Shown: in pieces, positions 5,766 to 7,942 of the stretch
Layout of the letters: every line of letters begins with the position of its first letter
Position numbering within the stretch: the stretch's first letter is position 1
From: JALQUL01 sp040382935
GTDB taxonomy: Bacteria > Pseudomonadota > Gammaproteobacteria > Burkholderiales > Burkholderiaceae_C
Length of the DNA: 7,942 bases
Assembly (NCBI GenBank): GCA_040382935.1
Contig: JBEIEP010000068.1
Location: forward strand, 1-7,942
Direction of reading: 5' to 3'
The notes under the pieces: model-generated
What the model saw: the letters and a program-made list of their open reading frames with translations, nothing else
What the model was told of the DNA's origin: nothing
The model's database searches: none
Program-made: the position numbers and the translations under genes

Positions 5766-6713
5766 ATGCGAACTTGTACGTCGTCAGCAAACTGGTATTC
5801 GATCACTCGTTACCTGGGTGTTACCGGGTTATCACTTTGGGCGCTTGTGATGGCGTTGGCGCCAGACCCGGGATTCAGTGCCCCTTTGCACTGGATATCG
5901 CTGTTCTGGGTCTTGCAAATTGCGGTTGGCCTGACCGTTCTGCAGACAACGCTTTTCCTATTGAGCAGAGAAGATCGAAACGGTCGAATGCCCCTGTGGT
6001 CGTTGGTCGTGATGAGTGGTCTCGGTGGCGCGGCAGTGCTGACGCCGATCTACTGGCTTATCGGCGAGGGCTTGATGCAGCAAGTTATGGGATTTGCTGA
6101 AACGCTAGACCCCGATGAACTCAGCAGCGTGCCTCAGACCTTCGGGTGGTCGGTGTTGGCCAATGAATGGTTGGAGATTTCTGGCCCAGTCATTGCGGCA
6201 TGGGGGTTGATCTCTTGGCCACGTCTGCGGGGTTTGTTGCCGCCATTGATTCAAAGCGCCAAAAGACCAGCCGATGAACCCCAGGAACTTAAATCGCAAG
6301 TACTCAAAGTCGTTGAGGTGAGTGTTCGGAATTGGCGTACAGCATTACCCACAGAGCTGGGTGACGACGTGATTGCCGTTAAGTCTGAGCTTCAATACCT
6401 GCGTGTCTGGACCAACCGTGGCTCAGCGTTGGTACTGGGCAGTTTGCAAGAGGTGGAAGACGCAGAAGGTAGTGCTGGGATGCGGGTTCATCGCTCATGG
6501 TGGGTAAATGCTAGGCACGTGCGGAGCGTAAGGCGTAGCGGTGAGGCTGCCATTTGTGAGTTAAGCGATGGCCGCGAAGTACCCGTCAGCCGCCGCCGAA
6601 AGGCCGCGGCGGTGGAACGATTTGGTGACCAAGCGCGATACCAAGAAGTACCTGCCGCATCCAAGAACTTCCAGGTTCGCGATGATCAAAACACCCGTCG
6701 CACTCCGACTTGA
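5766..6713 (+). CDS. Membrane-bound LytTR-domain transcriptional regulator
   Basis: This 315-aa one-component regulator has an N-terminal membrane domain and a C-terminal LytTR DNA-binding domain. Four hydrophobic helices are visible at about 16-34, 42-66, 77-100 and 134-152. A linker follows (about 153-188), then LytTR at about 190-285, with DVIAVKSELQYLRVWT, LGSLQEVED, GMRVHRSWWVNARHVRSVRR and CELSDGREVPVSRRRK, the usual conserved blocks. There is no receiver domain, so it probably senses a membrane signal directly or works with an unseen partner. The ATG at 5766 has only a weak GGA nearby; the frame stays open upstream to 5652 with no better start, and the true start could differ by a few codons. 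The C-terminal tail after about residue 290 is unlike the family and overlaps the convergent outer-membrane gene. LytTR targets are not evident here. Confidence 0.88.
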   Translation: MRTCTSSANWYSITRYLGVTGLSLWALVMALAPDPGFSAPLHWISLFWVLQIAVGLTVLQTTLFLLSREDRNGRMPLWSLVVMSGLGGAAVLTPIYWLIGEGLMQQVMGFAETLDPDELSSVPQTFGWSVLANEWLEISGPVIAAWGLISWPRLRGLLPPLIQSAKRPADEPQELKSQVLKVVEVSVRNWRTALPTELGDDVIAVKSELQYLRVWTNRGSALVLGSLQEVEDAEGSAGMRVHRSWWVNARHVRSVRRSGEAAICELSDGREVPVSRRRKAAAVERFGDQARYQEVPAASKNFQVRDDQNTRRTPT

Positions 6714-7360
6714 ACAGAAACAGGGTTGTAGCGCGGCTGGGTCAGTCGACCGGTTACCCCTTTTTCTGCTGGTAGCTCAACGTTGCCAACTCGTAACAGA
6801 CGAACGTCTGCCGTCAGCCTCCATCCGTCGCGGAGTGGGATTTCGGTGCCAGCAATCAGCTGTACGGCCGCCTTGCCTTTCTTGGACCATGCGCGCTCTT
6901 TACCGCCCGAGTTGATATCGAAATCGATCTCCTGAACCCACCCCAGGCCCGCACCCACGTAGGGCGTCCAGTCACCAGATTGGCCAACGAAGCGCCTGAG
7001 CCCGTTGACGAAGATGATGTTGGAAGCAAAGTCACCGCTGGACGTTAGCGTGGTTGCGCCGCGATTGAGAGCCTTGAGGTCGTGGCGACGCCAGTTCCAT
7101 TCAAATTCTGATGCCCAACCGTTGCCGTAACGAAACCCGACATCGCCACCGAGACCCAATCCAGGTCCAAAGCGGGCATTCAACCCAGAGCCCAAGCCCG
7201 CGTTACCCAATTCGTCAAAGGCAGTGGAACCTAGCTTGCTCGCTTGAGCATAGGCCGTAGCATAGAAGCCACGTGGCTCGGTCTGAGCCAATGAAGTACC
7301 TGTCATGCCGATCATCAAACACGATGCCACCAAACCTGAAAAGGAGGGAAAGATTTTCAT
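6686..7360 (-). CDS. Outer-membrane beta-barrel protein with signal peptide
   Basis: This 224-aa exported protein is probably a small 8-stranded barrel of the OMP_b-brl (OmpA-like/opacity) type. The signal peptide covers about residues 1-25, with a likely cut after SLA (SLA-QTEP). The mature part alternates Gly/aromatic strands: GFYATAYAQASKLG, GLGLGGDVGFRYGNGWASEFEW, NIIFVNGLRRFVG, WTPYVGAGLGWVQEIDFD, AAVQLIAGTEIPLRDGWRLTADVRLL, and a final strand VSVQVGVRRVF ending in the C-terminal Phe needed for BAM recognition. The ATG at 7360 has AGGA 8 nt upstream (7369-7372), a good site. The gene converges with the LytTR gene and their ends overlap by 28 bp. No ligand or pore function can be read. 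Family is confident, specific role unknown. Confidence 0.85.
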   Translation of the reverse strand: MKIFPSFSGLVASCLMIGMTGTSLAQTEPRGFYATAYAQASKLGSTAFDELGNAGLGSGLNARFGPGLGLGGDVGFRYGNGWASEFEWNWRRHDLKALNRGATTLTSSGDFASNIIFVNGLRRFVGQSGDWTPYVGAGLGWVQEIDFDINSGGKERAWSKKGKAAVQLIAGTEIPLRDGWRLTADVRLLRVGNVELPAEKGVTGRLTQPRYNPVSVQVGVRRVF

Positions 7361-7630
7361 GAAATGCGTCCTAAATAATGAAGTTGATCAAGTGTTGGGC
7401 TGATTCTTCAGGAGAAGTCAATCAGACCAACGATCAATGTACGGCAAGCTTTTGGCGCAAAGCTAGCCTTTTTGAACGATCGGTTGATTGGCTGAACAAG
7501 CGGCTTTGAATCGCACCACTAGCGCATTGGACAAACAGTCATCGACACCCTGAACCCTATGCTGGGTCGTGCCTCCCGATTGACCACCCGCCAAAGCGCA
7601 AGGGGATGGATTGCGCAGGCGCTGATTCAC
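7361..7630. other. Intergenic region upstream of the outer-membrane protein gene
   Basis: No gene was recognised here. The segment next to 7361 must contain the promoter of the outer-membrane gene, but I see no convincing -35/-10 pair. AACGATC occurs at 7429-7435 and 7475-7481, and a small stem AGCTTT/AAAGCT (7447-7464) is followed by TTTTT at 7469-7473 on the plus strand. That stem is low in GC, and no plus-strand gene ends nearby, so I do not call a terminator. Confidence 0.4.
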
Positions 7631-7867
7631 TTAGAACCTATACAGCAATCCGACGCTCACTTCGGTCTCGTAGCCTTTGCGGGCAATTGGGCTGGCCTTA
7701 ATGTTGCTACTAAATCGCTCATAAAGGGCCTTGCCAAAAAACTGCCAATTTTTGTTGATGTTGTGGCGATAAAAGTAGTTGATTCCAACCGAGCGCAGTC
7801 CACCGCATAACTTTGTCTGATTCAAGCCAGACGCAGCCGATGACCTGCCCCCAATCCCCGTACCAGT
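7631..7867 (-). pseudogene. C-terminal remnant of a MipA/OmpV-family outer-membrane protein
   Basis: The frame ends at TAA 7631-7633 and reads SAASGLNQTKLCGGLRSVG, then NINKNWQFFGKALYERF, and closes with ASPIARKGYETEVSVGLLYRF (seen as ASPIARKG and VGLLYRF). The S-SGL block, the G(L)R-V-G block, the W--FG strand, the SPI motif and the terminal YRF are the hallmarks of the last strands of MipA/OmpV proteins. The frame is closed by TAG at 7868-7870, before the rest of the barrel and signal peptide. A neighbouring minus frame stays open to the window edge and reads NLDWYGDWGQ just there, which could be the frameshifted continuation. With only about 79 codons of a protein normally near 250 aa, and no signal peptide, this is a broken gene. 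A sequencing-error frameshift is an alternative. Confidence 0.62.
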
Positions 7868-7942
7868 CTAAATTCCAGAAGCCCGAAGTTTGCAATGTTA
7901 ACGGATCTCCGTCACTGTATTGCTTTGTTGCTTTGCATCGCC

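Noticed and set aside
7447..7473. Rho-independent terminator on the plus strand
   Set aside because: The stem is only 6 bp and AT-rich, it is separated from the T-run, and no plus-strand gene ends nearby.

Overview
The window looks like part of a Betaproteobacterial chromosome, most likely order Burkholderiales. The basis is protein style (a CpxAR-like two-component system with a Spy/CpxP-type partner, a membrane-bound LytTR regulator and OmpV/MipA-like outer-membrane barrels) and moderately high GC in the core genes. The genus cannot be fixed from sequence reading alone. It is a patchwork of an envelope-stress operon and accessory DNA carrying traces of mobile elements.

Left part (1-2400): The window opens in what looks like the end of an IS21-type insertion sequence, with five 25-bp tandem repeats ending in CA at about 138. 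Directly at that junction a DUF4209-family protein is already in mid-domain, so the insertion has removed its 5' end; the rest runs to 1684 and keeps the RNxxxHG signature. Tail to tail with it, on the minus strand, is a toxin-first type II toxin-antitoxin pair (RelE/ParE-like toxin of the HI1419 type, HTH antitoxin of the HI1420 type). The two genes overlap by ATGA. They have their own promoter with a perfect 12-bp palindrome in the spacer, and the predicted transcript would be leaderless.

Centre (2421-5091, all minus strand): The order in the direction of transcription is a Spy/CpxP-like periplasmic protein, an OmpR-family response regulator and a sensor histidine kinase. This is a plausible CpxPRA-type envelope-stress operon. 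The periplasmic protein would modulate the sensor, the kinase would phosphorylate the regulator at D52, and the regulator would control the operon and other envelope genes. Two inverted repeats lie between the first and second genes. The TA pair lies downstream in the same direction, with no clear terminator in between.

Right part (5092-7942): A 670-bp stretch without a recognisable gene contains a 161-bp MITE-like element with 16-bp perfect inverted ends and TTTA direct repeats. It ends 43 bp before a gene for a four-helix membrane protein with a C-terminal LytTR DNA-binding domain. That gene converges with, and overlaps by 28 bp, a minus-strand gene for a secreted beta-barrel outer-membrane protein. 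At the right edge is a minus-strand remnant of a MipA/OmpV-family barrel that keeps only its C-terminal strands.

No complete new system was established. The most useful leads are the MITE-like element, the IS-truncated DUF4209 gene, the leaderless autoregulated toxin promoter, and the LytTR/outer-membrane-protein convergent pair.
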